This document shows positions 1 to 10,474 of a stretch of DNA of 64,000 nt, piece after piece. Origin of the DNA: Tritrichomonas musculus. Taxonomy: Eukaryota > Parabasalia > Tritrichomonadida > Tritrichomonadidae. A program made the position numbers and the translations under genes. The DNA is taken from contig JAPFFF010000009.1 in assembly GCA_039105265.1 (NCBI GenBank), positions 1,612,001 to 1,676,000 of the forward strand, written 5' to 3'. The first letter of the stretch is position 1. Each line of letters starts with the position of its first letter. The notes under the pieces were generated by a model. That model had not been told where the DNA came from. It saw only the letters and a list, made by a program, of their open reading frames with translations, and did no database searches.

Positions 1-915
1 GATGTAGAGGGTTTAAAAAGGGATGAGTTCAAATCTGACACGTAAGGTGGGTTTTTTGCGCAAGCAGTTGAAATTTCCATTTCTGTATTTGGCCTAAGAA
101 AAATATTTTTTTCAGCGACTAAAAATATAATTAGCTTTGTAATATTTGGGGTGGTGATGTTAATAGTGAAAGTTGCATCTTTTTCGAAACCAAAAGATCT
201 TAGTCTTAGATAGAGCGCAGATGAATACATTATTGATTTAATAACTGAGCAATATGCTGAGAACGTAAAAAATGCAATCAATACCATCGTTTTTATTTAT
301 TGAAAAAAACTATAACATCGGAGTTAATTCAAACATATATTCAAAGGCATCAACACAATTAATTTGAATGAAATCATTGAATTTTAGTTCCTTTGACCAA
401 AATGGATATACCTTATTTCTAAAAAAATATCTTAGATTATTAAATGAAATTGTTCTATTAGATAAAATTTATTATATAGAAAATAAATATTTAAAATATC
501 AAACAATAAATCTTATAATTATGATATAATTATGAATATGCAAAATCAATACTCGCAAAAAGTGGGTTTTATTCAACTTTTTGAAATAAATAGAAAAATA
601 AATTTTTTTAATTCAAAATATTTAAATATCAGTTATTTTTTAGCTCAATATTTTGAAAGACAATTCAAACATTAATAATCCTTTTGTGTTGATAACTTTT
701 TTGAATAAATTGTTAATCATGAATATCTAAATCAAAAACATTTATTTTTTATTTATATTAATAAATTAAATAATATTTCTAACATTATATTTAAATATCA
801 AATATCGATTATATAACATATATTAAATCATGAACTATTTTTATTCTAAAAAAACCAAAATTTTTTGTATTTAAATACAAAAATATAATTCATATCATTT
901 TAATAATTCGAAACT
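1..915. other. Intergenic, AT-rich, no gene seen
   Basis: No open frame of useful length and no recognisable RNA gene. The stretch is AT-rich with scattered short homopolymers; only the last 25 bases, just before the CH-domain gene, carry a recognisable promoter element. The first 300 bases are slightly less AT-rich and could be decayed repeat or coding DNA, but nothing in them is identifiable. Confidence 0.5.
895..899 (+). promoter_or_regulatory. Initiator (Inr) TCATT for the CH-domain gene
   Basis: TCATT fits the trichomonad initiator consensus TCA(+1)Y(T/A). It would place the transcription start at A897, 19 nt upstream of the ATG at 916, the short leader length usual in trichomonads. Confidence 0.6.
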
Positions 916-2364
916 ATGAACTATTTATCGAAAGTACCTGATGAATGGATACCACTACAGAACAAAGTATTTACACGTTGGGTTTCATCTCATATAAATA
1001 GTTTTGATAAAAAAGGAATAAATGATATTACCAAAGATTTATCAAATGGCGTTGCATTAATTGAACTCGCAGAAAATCTTACCCACAAAAAAGCACCAAA
1101 TCATTGGGCTCAACATCCAAATTTTAAAGTTGAAGAAGTAACAAATTGTGATATTGCAATTGATATGTTCCAAAAGGATGGAGTTCAAATTGTTGGAATC
1201 TCAGGAAAAGATATAAATGATAATAATCAAAAACTTATCCTAGGATTGATTTGGTCCCTCATTTACCATTACTCAATTGGACAGTCAATTAACAATTCAA
1301 TTCACTATGAAGTTGATACAAGCGACGATCGAAAAGACAATAATGAAGTCATGGAAGTTAAGCATTCTGCAATAATGGATAAAGCAATTAAAGAAGCAAA
1401 TAGAATGGCTTTATTATCATGGGCAGAAAAAAGAATTAGAAATTATCCAAATATCAAAGACTTTGTGCCTTATGAATTGATCATTTGCGCATTATTAGAT
1501 TCTTATTTTCCTGAGAAAGTCAAATATGAAAATCTTAAACCAGAAAATCATTTAGATAATCTAAAACTTGCAATTTCAATAATGAAAGATCTTAATATAC
1601 CAGTGTATGTGTATCCAGAGGATCTATCAAAGAATAATAATAAGGTTGATATGAAAACACTATTAACTCAGCTTTCTTCTGCTAAAATTGTTTTGGATAA
1701 TGTAGTAACACATAATAATTCAAATGCTGAAAAACAATCTGCGTCTGATTATTCACAAAGAACTGAGAGTAATAATAGAGCTAATGTTGAATTAGCTAAA
1801 ATCGAAAAGGCTGAAGAAGAAAGAGAAGCTCGAATCAGCAAGATGGAAGCTGAAAATAAAGAACATTCTCAAAAAGTTCAGAATACCAATCAAAAAACAG
1901 ACAATACCATACAAAAAGTTGAAAATTCTATTCAAGTTCCAGTTCATAAAAATTCAGATAAAATTGTAAATGTAAAATCTAAACTTGTAGTTGAATCATA
2001 TCCAAAAGCAGAAGATAACGTCATTGTCAAAGAGCATAACTCTAATGAAGTAAATACACAGAAGACAATAAATATTGGCATTGGAATAAAGAAGAATCAA
2101 ACCATCAAAAATATTAAACAAATTGGTGAAACAAAGATAATAAATGGTAGACGTGTTAAAACAATTCGTGTTGGAATCAAAATAAAAGCAAAGCATCCCG
2201 GCCAATTAGATCTTCTTAACCATCCACAGATTGCTGTAGTACCACTTCCAGGAGATGAATATAGACGCATACAAATTAAAAACATTAAGATCACTGCAAA
2301 ACATAATGGAAAAATAATTCATTACACCAAAGATAACGCTCCTATTATTATTACAACAAATTAG
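916..2364 (+). CDS. Two-calponin-homology-domain actin-binding protein
   Basis: A 482-aa protein. Residues about 12-120 form a calponin-homology domain (FTRWVSSHINS near the start, later NGVALIELAENLT and LILGLIWSLIYHYSI). Residues about 155-265 form a second one (LLSWAEKRIRNYP, then LICALLDSYFPE and LDNLKLAISIMKDL). Tandem CH domains are the actin-binding module of alpha-actinin, spectrin and filamin-type proteins, so a cytoskeletal actin-binding role is likely. There are no spectrin repeats or EF-hands. The rest is a charged, probably coiled-coil linker (about 270-340) and a C-terminal 90-residue part with repeated basic strands such as IKNIKQIG and KIINGRRVKTIRVGIKIKAK. The tail is unlike known alpha-actinins and may be lineage-specific. 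The ATG at 916 follows an Inr by 19 nt. Confidence 0.85.
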   Translation: MNYLSKVPDEWIPLQNKVFTRWVSSHINSFDKKGINDITKDLSNGVALIELAENLTHKKAPNHWAQHPNFKVEEVTNCDIAIDMFQKDGVQIVGISGKDINDNNQKLILGLIWSLIYHYSIGQSINNSIHYEVDTSDDRKDNNEVMEVKHSAIMDKAIKEANRMALLSWAEKRIRNYPNIKDFVPYELIICALLDSYFPEKVKYENLKPENHLDNLKLAISIMKDLNIPVYVYPEDLSKNNNKVDMKTLLTQLSSAKIVLDNVVTHNNSNAEKQSASDYSQRTESNNRANVELAKIEKAEEEREARISKMEAENKEHSQKVQNTNQKTDNTIQKVENSIQVPVHKNSDKIVNVKSKLVVESYPKAEDNVIVKEHNSNEVNTQKTINIGIGIKKNQTIKNIKQIGETKIINGRRVKTIRVGIKIKAKHPGQLDLLNHPQIAVVPLPGDEYRRIQIKNIKITAKHNGKIIHYTKDNAPIIITTN

Positions 2365-2615
2365 AATGAATGATATTTTATATTACTTATTATTATTTTA
2401 TAAATCATACTTATTTTATTAATATTTTATATAAGTACATTTATAATGACATGTCATGAGCAAACATTTAATAAAAAACTATTCCTTTAGTTATTTAAAA
2501 AAGTTAAAATGATTTTTTCTTTTAGATAAAATTGAGAAAAAAAGTTTGGCGACTAATTACATTTTTCAATATTTTCAACCATACATTCAACCAAAATCTT
2601 ATTTACAATTAATTA

Positions 2616-3425
2616 ATGAATCGAACATCAGAATTTTTTAAATATCTTAATCAAGAAAGGAGCACAAATGCTATTCAACGTCACAACCAACCACGTCGAC
2701 AAACTCCTTTTTCAGATCTTTCTCAAGATATTAATCGTCGTCTACTTCATTGTTCTGAAACAATAGATACTCTTAGTTCACTTGTTCGAGGTGGAAATAT
2801 ACTTGGCCAAGATGACGTACAAATTCAGGAATTAATTGTTACTTTAAACAAAGATCTTGCAATAATTGACCAAAAAATAAAAGAAATAGAAAAAATGAAA
2901 TCACAACCTCAACATGCAGAAAAGGTAGCTCAGAGTCTTCGTAGGAATCTTGCATCAGTTACAGAGGACTTCAAAAGTGTTATACAAGAAAGGGCAGAAA
3001 TGAAAGAAAAATTAGCAGAGAGAAGGAAAAGAAATATTGGGACTTCTTCTTATTCATCATCATATGGAAATTCACCATCTTTTTCTACTGTTTATGGAGG
3101 AAATGATGACGAAGTTGAGATTCCTATGGGAACTACTCAAATGCTTGTTGAACAACAACAAGAAAGATATGATATGGTTAGAAATGTAGAACAGTCAATC
3201 TCTGAAATTTCTGATATGCTTGTTCGTTTATCTCAGATTATTGCTTCGCATGATTATTCTATCGATAGGATTGATGATATGGCAAATGAAACGATGAATT
3301 CACTTGAAAAAGGCCAAGCTGAAATAGAAAAGTATTGGAAGAGAGTGAAAAGCAACAAATGCTTAATGCTGAAAATATTTCTTGTTTTGATCGTTTTTGC
3401 ATTGATATTTATTTTAATTGTATAA
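2616..3425 (+). CDS. Qa-SNARE, Sed5/syntaxin-5 type, tail-anchored
   Basis: A 269-aa syntaxin-like protein. The N-terminus NRTSEFFKYLNQE resembles the DRTxEF start of Sed5/syntaxin-5. Residues about 35-135 are helical like a Habc region, a low-complexity S/Y/G linker follows (about 143-165), the SNARE motif runs about 180-240 and a C-terminal membrane anchor covers about 250-269 (LKIFLVLIVFALIFILIV). Sed5-type Qa-SNAREs drive fusion at the Golgi/ER-Golgi step. Aligned with syntaxin 1 (VESQGEMIDRIE), the window protein reads IASHDYSIDRID, so the zero-layer glutamine is a histidine. No other residue nearby could serve as that Q without shifting the heptads. The SNARE assignment is firm; the Sed5 subtype is an inference from the N-terminus. 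Confidence 0.82.
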   Translation: MNRTSEFFKYLNQERSTNAIQRHNQPRRQTPFSDLSQDINRRLLHCSETIDTLSSLVRGGNILGQDDVQIQELIVTLNKDLAIIDQKIKEIEKMKSQPQHAEKVAQSLRRNLASVTEDFKSVIQERAEMKEKLAERRKRNIGTSSYSSSYGNSPSFSTVYGGNDDEVEIPMGTTQMLVEQQQERYDMVRNVEQSISEISDMLVRLSQIIASHDYSIDRIDDMANETMNSLEKGQAEIEKYWKRVKSNKCLMLKIFLVLIVFALIFILIV

Positions 3426-3631
3426 TATATTTAATATTATATCGAATTATATTACTTTTTTGCATACATTGGTGAATAAATTGTTTTTAATAGAATCCAT
3501 TAAGAATATTAATTTTCATTTTTTCAATTTTAACACATATAAACTTGATGTATAAGTTATTCATTTATCAAGAATGTTTTTAAATTTTTTTTTTTTCAAA
3601 ATATGATATCTAAAAATTATACTTTTTATCT

Positions 3632-4633
3632 TTAGTCATGAATAATCGCATAATTTCCTTCAGGAACATATTTCCAAGTCTTTCCTCTAGCAATAATAAT
3701 TTCAAGAGATACATGTGGCTTTGCTTTCTTTGTTGAATTATGTAAAAGTTGAACACCTGAGATGTTAAGCTTTCTTAAAGACGTCATTGGCTGGAAACAT
3801 TCTAAACTTGGAATAACCAAATTTATATTACCAGTGAGTGAAAGACTTGTTAAGCTTTTTAGCTGAAAAACCCATTCAGGACAACTAAAAAGTGCACAAT
3901 ATGAGAGATCAAGAAATTGCAAATTTGGAAAAGGAGCTGTTTGATTTGACGACTTAAATTTCCCTTTAATTTTATTATTGGATAAAACCAAATAAACTAG
4001 ATTTGGCATACGACTTGGATTGAGATTTGCAGGCCAACCATCTAATGCATTTAAGCTGAGATTTAATCCTTCTATGTGCTCCCAATGAATTTCATTTGGT
4101 ATAGATGCAATATAATTCAATGAGAAATCGAGTGATTTTAGTGTGGTCGGTAATTTATAAAGATCAGGCGGAATTGAAAAAAGTCCGCAATTATATAAAC
4201 ATAACATTGTTAACGATTTTAGATTTAATATCGAACGAAATGCCGAACTAGAAGTGATAAGGCAGTCTGAAAGATTTAAATAAGAAATAGAATTAAAGTT
4301 TTTTGGCTTAAAATTTGGTAAATTAGCATTTCCATTAAATCCAGAAACGGAAAAAGTTGTACTTGCTTCATTAATTGTTTGAATATACTCTTCCATTTTT
4401 TTATTATTGTCACTTGATTTCTTTGAAAGATGAAACTGCTTTGAAGGCTCTAAATTATGCTTTAATAGCGAATTGCGACAAACTACGCGGCTTTGGTATG
4501 AAAATAAAAATCGAAACAATGGTAATGATATTTTTTTGAAATATTCATCTGAAACAAGCGTTTTTGATTCTGGAATAGTTTTTAATTCTCGATTTGCTAA
4601 ATTTTCTTCAAAAATACTCAAGTTATTGGTCAT
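3632..4633 (-). CDS. Leucine-rich-repeat protein
   Basis: A 333-aa protein with about 7-8 classical LRRs from about residue 110 to 300 (for example LKSLTMLCLYNCGLFSIPPD, LKSLDFSLNYIASIPNEI, LVYLVLSNNKIKG, LQFLDLSYCALFSCPEWV). No signal peptide or TM segment is seen, so it is probably cytosolic, with a protein-interaction role that cannot be specified. The frame stays open back to an ATG at 4753, but that start lies inside the neighbouring gene and upstream of two Inr-like TCATT elements. The ATG at 4633 (MTNNLSIFEENL) is preferred. It is divergently transcribed from the Sel1 gene across about 80 bp. Confidence 0.75.
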   Translation of the reverse strand: MTNNLSIFEENLANRELKTIPESKTLVSDEYFKKISLPLFRFLFSYQSRVVCRNSLLKHNLEPSKQFHLSKKSSDNNKKMEEYIQTINEASTTFSVSGFNGNANLPNFKPKNFNSISYLNLSDCLITSSSAFRSILNLKSLTMLCLYNCGLFSIPPDLYKLPTTLKSLDFSLNYIASIPNEIHWEHIEGLNLSLNALDGWPANLNPSRMPNLVYLVLSNNKIKGKFKSSNQTAPFPNLQFLDLSYCALFSCPEWVFQLKSLTSLSLTGNINLVIPSLECFQPMTSLRKLNISGVQLLHNSTKKAKPHVSLEIIIARGKTWKYVPEGNYAIIHD

Positions 4634-4661
4634 TTTTAATTTGTATATATTTATTGATTTG

Positions 4662-4675
4662 AATGAATTGAATGA
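4662..4675 (-). promoter_or_regulatory. Two TCATT initiators in the divergent LRR/Sel1 promoter
   Basis: On the minus strand TCATT occurs at 4675-4671 and 4666-4662, 30-40 nt upstream of the LRR start at 4633. The whole 82-bp spacer between the two starts (4634-4715) must hold both promoters; no matching initiator is visible on the plus strand for the Sel1 gene. Confidence 0.5.
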
Positions 4676-4715
4676 AATAATTTTGAAAATAAAAAATTCG
4701 TTTTTTATATTAAAA

Positions 4716-7700
4716 ATGTTAAAAACAACAAAATCAACAAAATCAAAACCCAAAGCAAAAGAAACCGAAGTAACAGAATCTCAATTGAAAGAAATACAAT
4801 ATTTTGCTGACCATGGCGATGCCGAATCTCAATATTTTATTGGATATTTATATTCAAGTGGAACATTACTTGAGAAAAACATGGAAAAAGCGACTCATTA
4901 TTTTCACTTAGCAGCTGATAATGGAAATGTTCCAGCAATGGCTCAATATGCATTATCGCTAGAAAAAGGAATTGGGTGTGAACAAAGCAATGAACTAGCC
5001 GAGAAATATTATCAACTCGCTGTTGATCACAACAATTATTCTGCACTTAACAATTACGGTGTTTTTTTATGCGATGTTAAAAAAAATTATACTCAAGCAG
5101 CATATTATTTTCAAAAAGCATCTACGTTAGAAATAGAAGAAGCCTATTACAACTATGGCACAATGCTTGAAAGTGGTAATGGAATTCCGCAAAATTTCGA
5201 AGAAGCCGCCAAATATTACAAAAAGTCAGCTGATGCCAACCGATCCACCGGCCAATTTGCATACGGACGCCTTCTAATCAAAGGACTCGGTGTTCCGAAA
5301 GATCCAGCTGAAGGTGCTCGTTATTGTAAACTTAGCGCCGATCAAAATGACCCCCTTGGACAATGGTACTATGGCAAATGCCTCCTAAACGGAATTGGAG
5401 TCACGCCGAACCGTCATTTAGCGTATGAATACTTCAAGAAATCCGCGGAACAGAACAACATGTACGGCCTATGTTCCTACGGACATTGTTTCATGGAAGG
5501 AATTGAAGTTTCAAAGAGCATTCCAGAAGCCGTCAAGTATTACAAAATGTCAGCGGACATGACGGCAGAAAACGGCTGCTATTACTATGGAATGTGCCTA
5601 TTGAACGGGACCGGCGTAATGAAGAATAGTTCAGAAGCCGCCAAATATTTTAAAGAAGCTTCGAGATTTGGCTCAGCTAAATCGAACTACATGATCGGAC
5701 TTCTTTACGAAAGAGGAGACGGAGTCATTCGTGATCCGCGTCAAGCCGTTGAGTACTTTTTGAGAGCTACAAAAAAAGGCCATCCTGCATCATTGTGGAA
5801 AATTGGCCTTTATTCAATGTCTGGAAATGTTCTAATTAAAAATGAAAAAAACGCGGCGAACGCCTTTCACGACTCCGCGATAAAAGGACATCCTGCTGGC
5901 CAGTACGAGTATGCAAAGTGCCTTGAGAGTGGAATTGGCGTTGACAATAAAGACGAGAGTCAAGCGCGTCTTTACTATCAAAAATCAGCAGATCAGAATC
6001 ATCCAGGCGGACAATGCGGCCTTGGAATATTACTTCTCGAGGGGAGAGGAGTTCCTAATAAAGATGAGAAAGAAGCTGTTCGTCTGTTTCGTCTCTCGGC
6101 AAATCAAAAGTTCGCTGAGGCTCAGTTCAGACTTGGCAATTGTTTGCTCGATGGAGTCGGAACTGATAAAAATTGTGAGGAAGCTATTTTTTACTATAAA
6201 CAAGCCGCTGAACAGAACCATTGCGCAGCTCTTTGCCAGCTCGGCACCTGCTTTATGAAAGGAATCGGTGTCGATATTAATCATAAACTCGCTGTTCATT
6301 ATTTTCGTCTTTCAGCAGCGCAAAATTACGCAAACGGCCAATATTATTACGGCGTTTGTTTACGCGATGGAATAGGTGAAAAAATTGACCATAATTTTGC
6401 AGCTCATTATTTTAAGGCTGCAGCTGACCAGAAACACGCTAAGGCTGAGTTCTGCTTCGGAAGATGCTTGATGAAAGGCACAGGCGTTCCTGAGAAAAAT
6501 GAGGAAGAAGCTGTCCAATATTACCAACGTTCATCGATGCAGAATGACGACGATGGACATTGGGCGTTGGGCGTTTGTTACATGAAAGGGAAAGTTTTAA
6601 GTGTGGACTCAAATGAGGCGTATAAACTATTCAAAAAGTCGGCCGATTTAGGGAATCCTATCGGCGAGTATTACCTCGGTGTTTGCTTCGAGAAGGGTGA
6701 AGGCGTTCGCAGGAAATTGAGTGAGGCTGTTCGGTACTACCAACTGTCATCTGACAAAGGATACAAGAAGGCACAGTGCGCGCTGGGTGTCTGTCTGTTG
6801 TACGGATACGGAGTCACTGAAAACCAGGCCGACGCGTGTAAACTATTGAAATTGGCAGTCGACCAAAATTACCAGCGCGCAATGTCTTACTACGGACACT
6901 GCCTCGAGTACGGTGAAGGAGTTGGAGTCGATTTGGAAGGCGCTGTTGATATGTATAAGAAAGGAGCAGAACTTGGCAATCCTTACTCAAAGACAGCACT
7001 CGCTCTCTGCATGGCAAAAGGAAAAGGGGGCCTCGAAAAGGACCTTCAAAAAGCTGCACAACTTTTCTTCGAAGCTACAGAGAAAGATGATCCAGCTGCC
7101 TGTTTTAATTACGGCTGCTGCTTGATTCGTGGCGATGGTATTGAGAAGGATTCAATGGAGGCTCTGAAATATTTCAAAAGAGCTTTCAATTTTGATAAAA
7201 ACGGCCCTCTTTATTGGGAATCTAAAATTGCTTCTCAACAACCTCCTTCACAGCAGCCTCCTCCGCCTTTAGCAAACATTTCTGCATCAAACTCGACAAC
7301 AAATGAAATGCCTAACTTAATCGCTCCCTCTCAAAAAGTGGCTAATTCAAAGGCAAAGGTCAAATCAAGGTCAAAGTTGGCATCATCAAGATCAGCTTCG
7401 TCGAACTCAAATTCAACTAAAAAAACAACGATCAAAACTCCCTCAAAAAGTTCATCCAATATTTCTATTGAATATATCTATCGGAGGGCGGAAACGGTTA
7501 ACATAATTGACATGTCTCAGAAATATAAAAATGCGGTTATGGCCAATCCAAATGACCTTTCTTCACGTGTCAATTTTGCTCTATGCGAATTTGAGGGGAA
7601 ATGGATCGTCAAGGATGAATACGACGCCAAAAAAAATTTCAAGGCAGCAGCTGACGCAAACCATCCTGGCGGTCAGCTTTGCTACGCCTTCGTGGCGTCG

Positions 7701-7955
7701 TCTGGAGCTACACAGATTGATAAAGAAGCTGAAGAAATGTTCGCTGCTTCTGCTTTGTGGGACAGAAATGAAATTGTTCCTGAAGAAAAGCCGATCAAAA
7801 AGGCTCCAAAATCTCAGAAATCTGTCAGAAAAGTTCAGCCAAAAATAAACGTGCCAAATCCTGTGAAAAGAAACTTTTTTGTTCCTGGAAAACATTATCA
7901 ATTGGTTAAAGAATCAAAGGAAAGAAAGAAACTTATTGCAAAAGATGGCGAATAA
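4716..7955 (+). CDS. Long Sel1-like repeat protein
   Basis: About 1,079 aa from the ATG at 4716 (MLKTTKSTKSKPK). Nearly the whole protein to about residue 830 is an array of more than 20 Sel1-like repeats of 36-38 residues, each with AAxYYKxSADQxHxxGQ and YGxCLxxGxGV patterns. A Q/P-rich and S/K-rich low-complexity linker follows, then one or two further Sel1-like repeats (ANHPGGQLCYAF) and a basic tail. Sel1 repeats are TPR-like solenoids used as adaptors. In Tritrichomonas they are often attached to kinases, but no kinase domain is present here. The frame is open upstream to 4473, but that would overlap the LRR gene antisense and add hydrophobic residues unlike the rest, so 4716 is chosen. 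The coding DNA from about 5.1 to 7.1 kb is visibly richer in G/C, with more GCC, GGC and CTC codons than its neighbours. Confidence 0.85.
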   Translation: MLKTTKSTKSKPKAKETEVTESQLKEIQYFADHGDAESQYFIGYLYSSGTLLEKNMEKATHYFHLAADNGNVPAMAQYALSLEKGIGCEQSNELAEKYYQLAVDHNNYSALNNYGVFLCDVKKNYTQAAYYFQKASTLEIEEAYYNYGTMLESGNGIPQNFEEAAKYYKKSADANRSTGQFAYGRLLIKGLGVPKDPAEGARYCKLSADQNDPLGQWYYGKCLLNGIGVTPNRHLAYEYFKKSAEQNNMYGLCSYGHCFMEGIEVSKSIPEAVKYYKMSADMTAENGCYYYGMCLLNGTGVMKNSSEAAKYFKEASRFGSAKSNYMIGLLYERGDGVIRDPRQAVEYFLRATKKGHPASLWKIGLYSMSGNVLIKNEKNAANAFHDSAIKGHPAGQYEYAKCLESGIGVDNKDESQARLYYQKSADQNHPGGQCGLGILLLEGRGVPNKDEKEAVRLFRLSANQKFAEAQFRLGNCLLDGVGTDKNCEEAIFYYKQAAEQNHCAALCQLGTCFMKGIGVDINHKLAVHYFRLSAAQNYANGQYYYGVCLRDGIGEKIDHNFAAHYFKAAADQKHAKAEFCFGRCLMKGTGVPEKNEEEAVQYYQRSSMQNDDDGHWALGVCYMKGKVLSVDSNEAYKLFKKSADLGNPIGEYYLGVCFEKGEGVRRKLSEAVRYYQLSSDKGYKKAQCALGVCLLYGYGVTENQADACKLLKLAVDQNYQRAMSYYGHCLEYGEGVGVDLEGAVDMYKKGAELGNPYSKTALALCMAKGKGGLEKDLQKAAQLFFEATEKDDPAACFNYGCCLIRGDGIEKDSMEALKYFKRAFNFDKNGPLYWESKIASQQPPSQQPPPPLANISASNSTTNEMPNLIAPSQKVANSKAKVKSRSKLASSRSASSNSNSTKKTTIKTPSKSSSNISIEYIYRRAETVNIIDMSQKYKNAVMANPNDLSSRVNFALCEFEGKWIVKDEYDAKKNFKAAADANHPGGQLCYAFVASSGATQIDKEAEEMFAASALWDRNEIVPEEKPIKKAPKSQKSVRKVQPKINVPNPVKRNFFVPGKHYQLVKESKERKKLIAKDGE

Positions 7956-8000
7956 TATTTTTTTTTTTTTTTTTATGTTGTTGTATAAATATTTTTTATA

Positions 8001-8005
8001 TCACA
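8001..8005 (+). promoter_or_regulatory. Inr-like TCACA touching the pseudogene start
   Basis: TCACATG overlaps the ATG at 8005 and fits TCA(+1)Y(T/A). It suggests the former start of the broken gene downstream, although a leader of nearly zero length would be extreme. Confidence 0.35.
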
Positions 8006-10265
8006 TGTCGTTTTTAAAATTTTTTAAAAACATACTTATTGATAGTCATTCATCACAGGATGATACAATATCATCAAATATTGAAAATTCAAATAACAAA
8101 AAATTAAAGTATTTCAATTATTTATATTTTTTGGCTGATATTTTAGTAACAATTGAAACTGTTATTATTATATACTTCTCATTTATAGAATTTATTTCAC
8201 TAACAGTGTATTTACTACTCTATGAATGGCTTTCATTATTTACTCGAAATACTCCCAATTTAATATTATCAATATTTGCAAATTTTTCCGAATTTGGCCT
8301 TTTTTATAGCTTTATTCTCATTGTTATCAAAATTTATAAAAATCTTGTAATAGAAAACATTAAGGATCGATTCAAAAACTATGATGTTATTGACAATTTA
8401 TCAAAAAACTATTTTAAATCGCATTTTTATATCAATTTCATTTATGCCACGCTTATTCTAACAGTATGCTGACTTCTTTGCTGGGGAATCGTTAATAAAA
8501 AATCGCGCTTTATAATGGCTTGTGTGATGGAATGTCTCTTTTTAATTAGTTCGAAATTGAACGTTTATTTTTTTTTTGAGCAAGAAAGAAGAAGAGGAAA
8601 ATCAAAAAGAACCAATTCTTCTTCCAAGCAGTGAGACACCCGAGGACACTAAAACTCCAAAGAAGAAGAAAAATAATAATTTAAATGAAAATGCTGATAT
8701 TTTTAGCATTCCAATTAAACCTCCTCTTTTCTTCATCGAACATCCAATTTGTGGCAAAATTTACGTCTGATTTCGTATTTGATAATAATTCTTCTTCAAG
8801 CTTACATAACAATTTGTCTTCCTTGTATTGATGAGATTTCTGTGAAATATATCATTCTGCTAGTTTTTGTCAAGATTCTTTTTATTTCGGTGATTTTGAA
8901 GAACAACTTCATCGACTTCATCACGAATTTCAAAAACAGAAGTGCCAAAATTGTTCATATCATTGTTGTTGTTTTTTATGATGTTTTATTTGTAATCTTC
9001 ATTTTAATCTTCGTTTATGTAAAGTTTGCTTCGTTTCCAACGGCAAAAAGTGCCAGATTTATTGAAAATAATCAAAATAAACGGAAATAAAACTGTTTCT
9101 CCTGAAGCTTTTTGTTTTACTCAAGCTGAAAATGACGGATCATTAAAAACAGAAGATTTCGCAATGTTGGCAACTTTATCAAGATTGTACGGAATCAGAG
9201 AAGATGGAAAATGTTATTTAAAACCGTCAAAAAGATGCTTATTCAATTCAACAATGAAATACATTTTCGGTGAGAATTATGAAAATGACGGAATTTTAAT
9301 TATGTGTAAAAAACTTGTGAATTTTCCGGTGCTTGTGATTACATCGATAGCCACATTCAATTTTTTGAAAGGAAATTTGACATAAAAAACATCAATTACT
9401 TTGAGAATTGTGATATGAAAAATTTGTCAATTGAAGAGGAACGGTTATTGAATTCTTATCAAAATTGTGTGAGTGAAAAAAGTGCCAAAAATTGTGAAGA
9501 AGAATGGGACAGATTCACTCAATTTTTATTGGCCAAATATGTTCACAAATGAATACGTTGAAATTTCTGGTTTTGAGAGGTATCAAATCAACATTGAATC
9601 AAATCTGACAATCCAACCATCCTTCATGACAAGCGATGGTCAATTGTGGTCAGGCACACATTACATTGTTGGCGGCGGTTATGAAAATGAGAAGGACGAT
9701 AGGACGATAGGACGAGAACATGTTCCAAGTATTTTTAAAAATGTTTAGCCATTTTATTCAAGCATTTCTAATCTTGACAAAGAAACGATTCATCGTTTGA
9801 TTTGGTTTAATGGTAAACTTTTCTTTTTCGATGTTTTTTTTTTTTTCATCAAAAGAAACCAAAGAAATTTTGTATGATCAATTCAATTTCTCTCACAAAA
9901 TTCTATTTACGATAGGACATTCAATTTCTGGAACAATTTTTAAATCTGCCTCTTTTTATAGCGATGTTCAAGGAATCGCATTCGAAGCCGCTGATGGTGA
10001 AAATAACATAAATTTCGTCCATTCATCAAAGGTTACCTCGTACAATAATAGAATTGTGAACGTTTTCTCAAAGGGAAGTTTATTGACTGGATTTGATAAG
10101 AACTGTTACGTCACTGGAATGCTGCCAAAGAGATATCAATTCCCAAATGTTTATGGCACAGCCTGCATGACAGCGATAACTTGCTCTGATAATCAGAGTA
10201 GATATATCTCAATGAATTTTTTTCTCAAAAAGTTTGTTTTTCTGAGGTTTATTTCATCAATATAA
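8005..10265 (+). pseudogene. Broken multi-TM protein gene with lipase-like GHSxxG motif
   Basis: A host-type gene that no longer reads through. Beginning with MSFLKFFKN at 8005, several hydrophobic segments (about 8120-8470 and 8760-9040) look like transmembrane helices. A charged K/E-rich stretch follows, then a soluble part ending with TIGHSISGTIFKSA near 9930. GHSxxG is the nucleophile elbow of alpha/beta hydrolases/lipases, and a family of TM proteins with a C-terminal lipase-like domain occurs in trichomonads. The reading frame is interrupted by an in-frame TGA at 8470 and at least five frame changes (about 8570, 8755, 9030, 9380-9500 and 9750-9800), several near homopolymer runs. The breaks are too many for sequencing error, and no intron signals explain them. 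Exact family not recognised. Confidence 0.6.
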
Positions 10266-10474
10266 CAAGCACAAAAATTTCATGAAATTGGCTTTTGAAA
10301 AGTGAAAATAGAAAATCAGTCATTCTTCAATTCATTTCTGTGCCTCAATTTATTCATAAAGATCAAATTTTGATCTTCTTTCTTAAAATAATATTTATGA
10401 AAAAAAAATTATTTGATTATAAAGTTATTTATATATATATAAAGAAGTAAAAATATAGATATATTATAATTGCT

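Noticed and set aside
8470-8472. TGA as a reassigned sense codon in the lipase-like gene
   Set aside because: Several frame changes follow, and all intact genes in the window use the standard code; it is simply a pseudogene.
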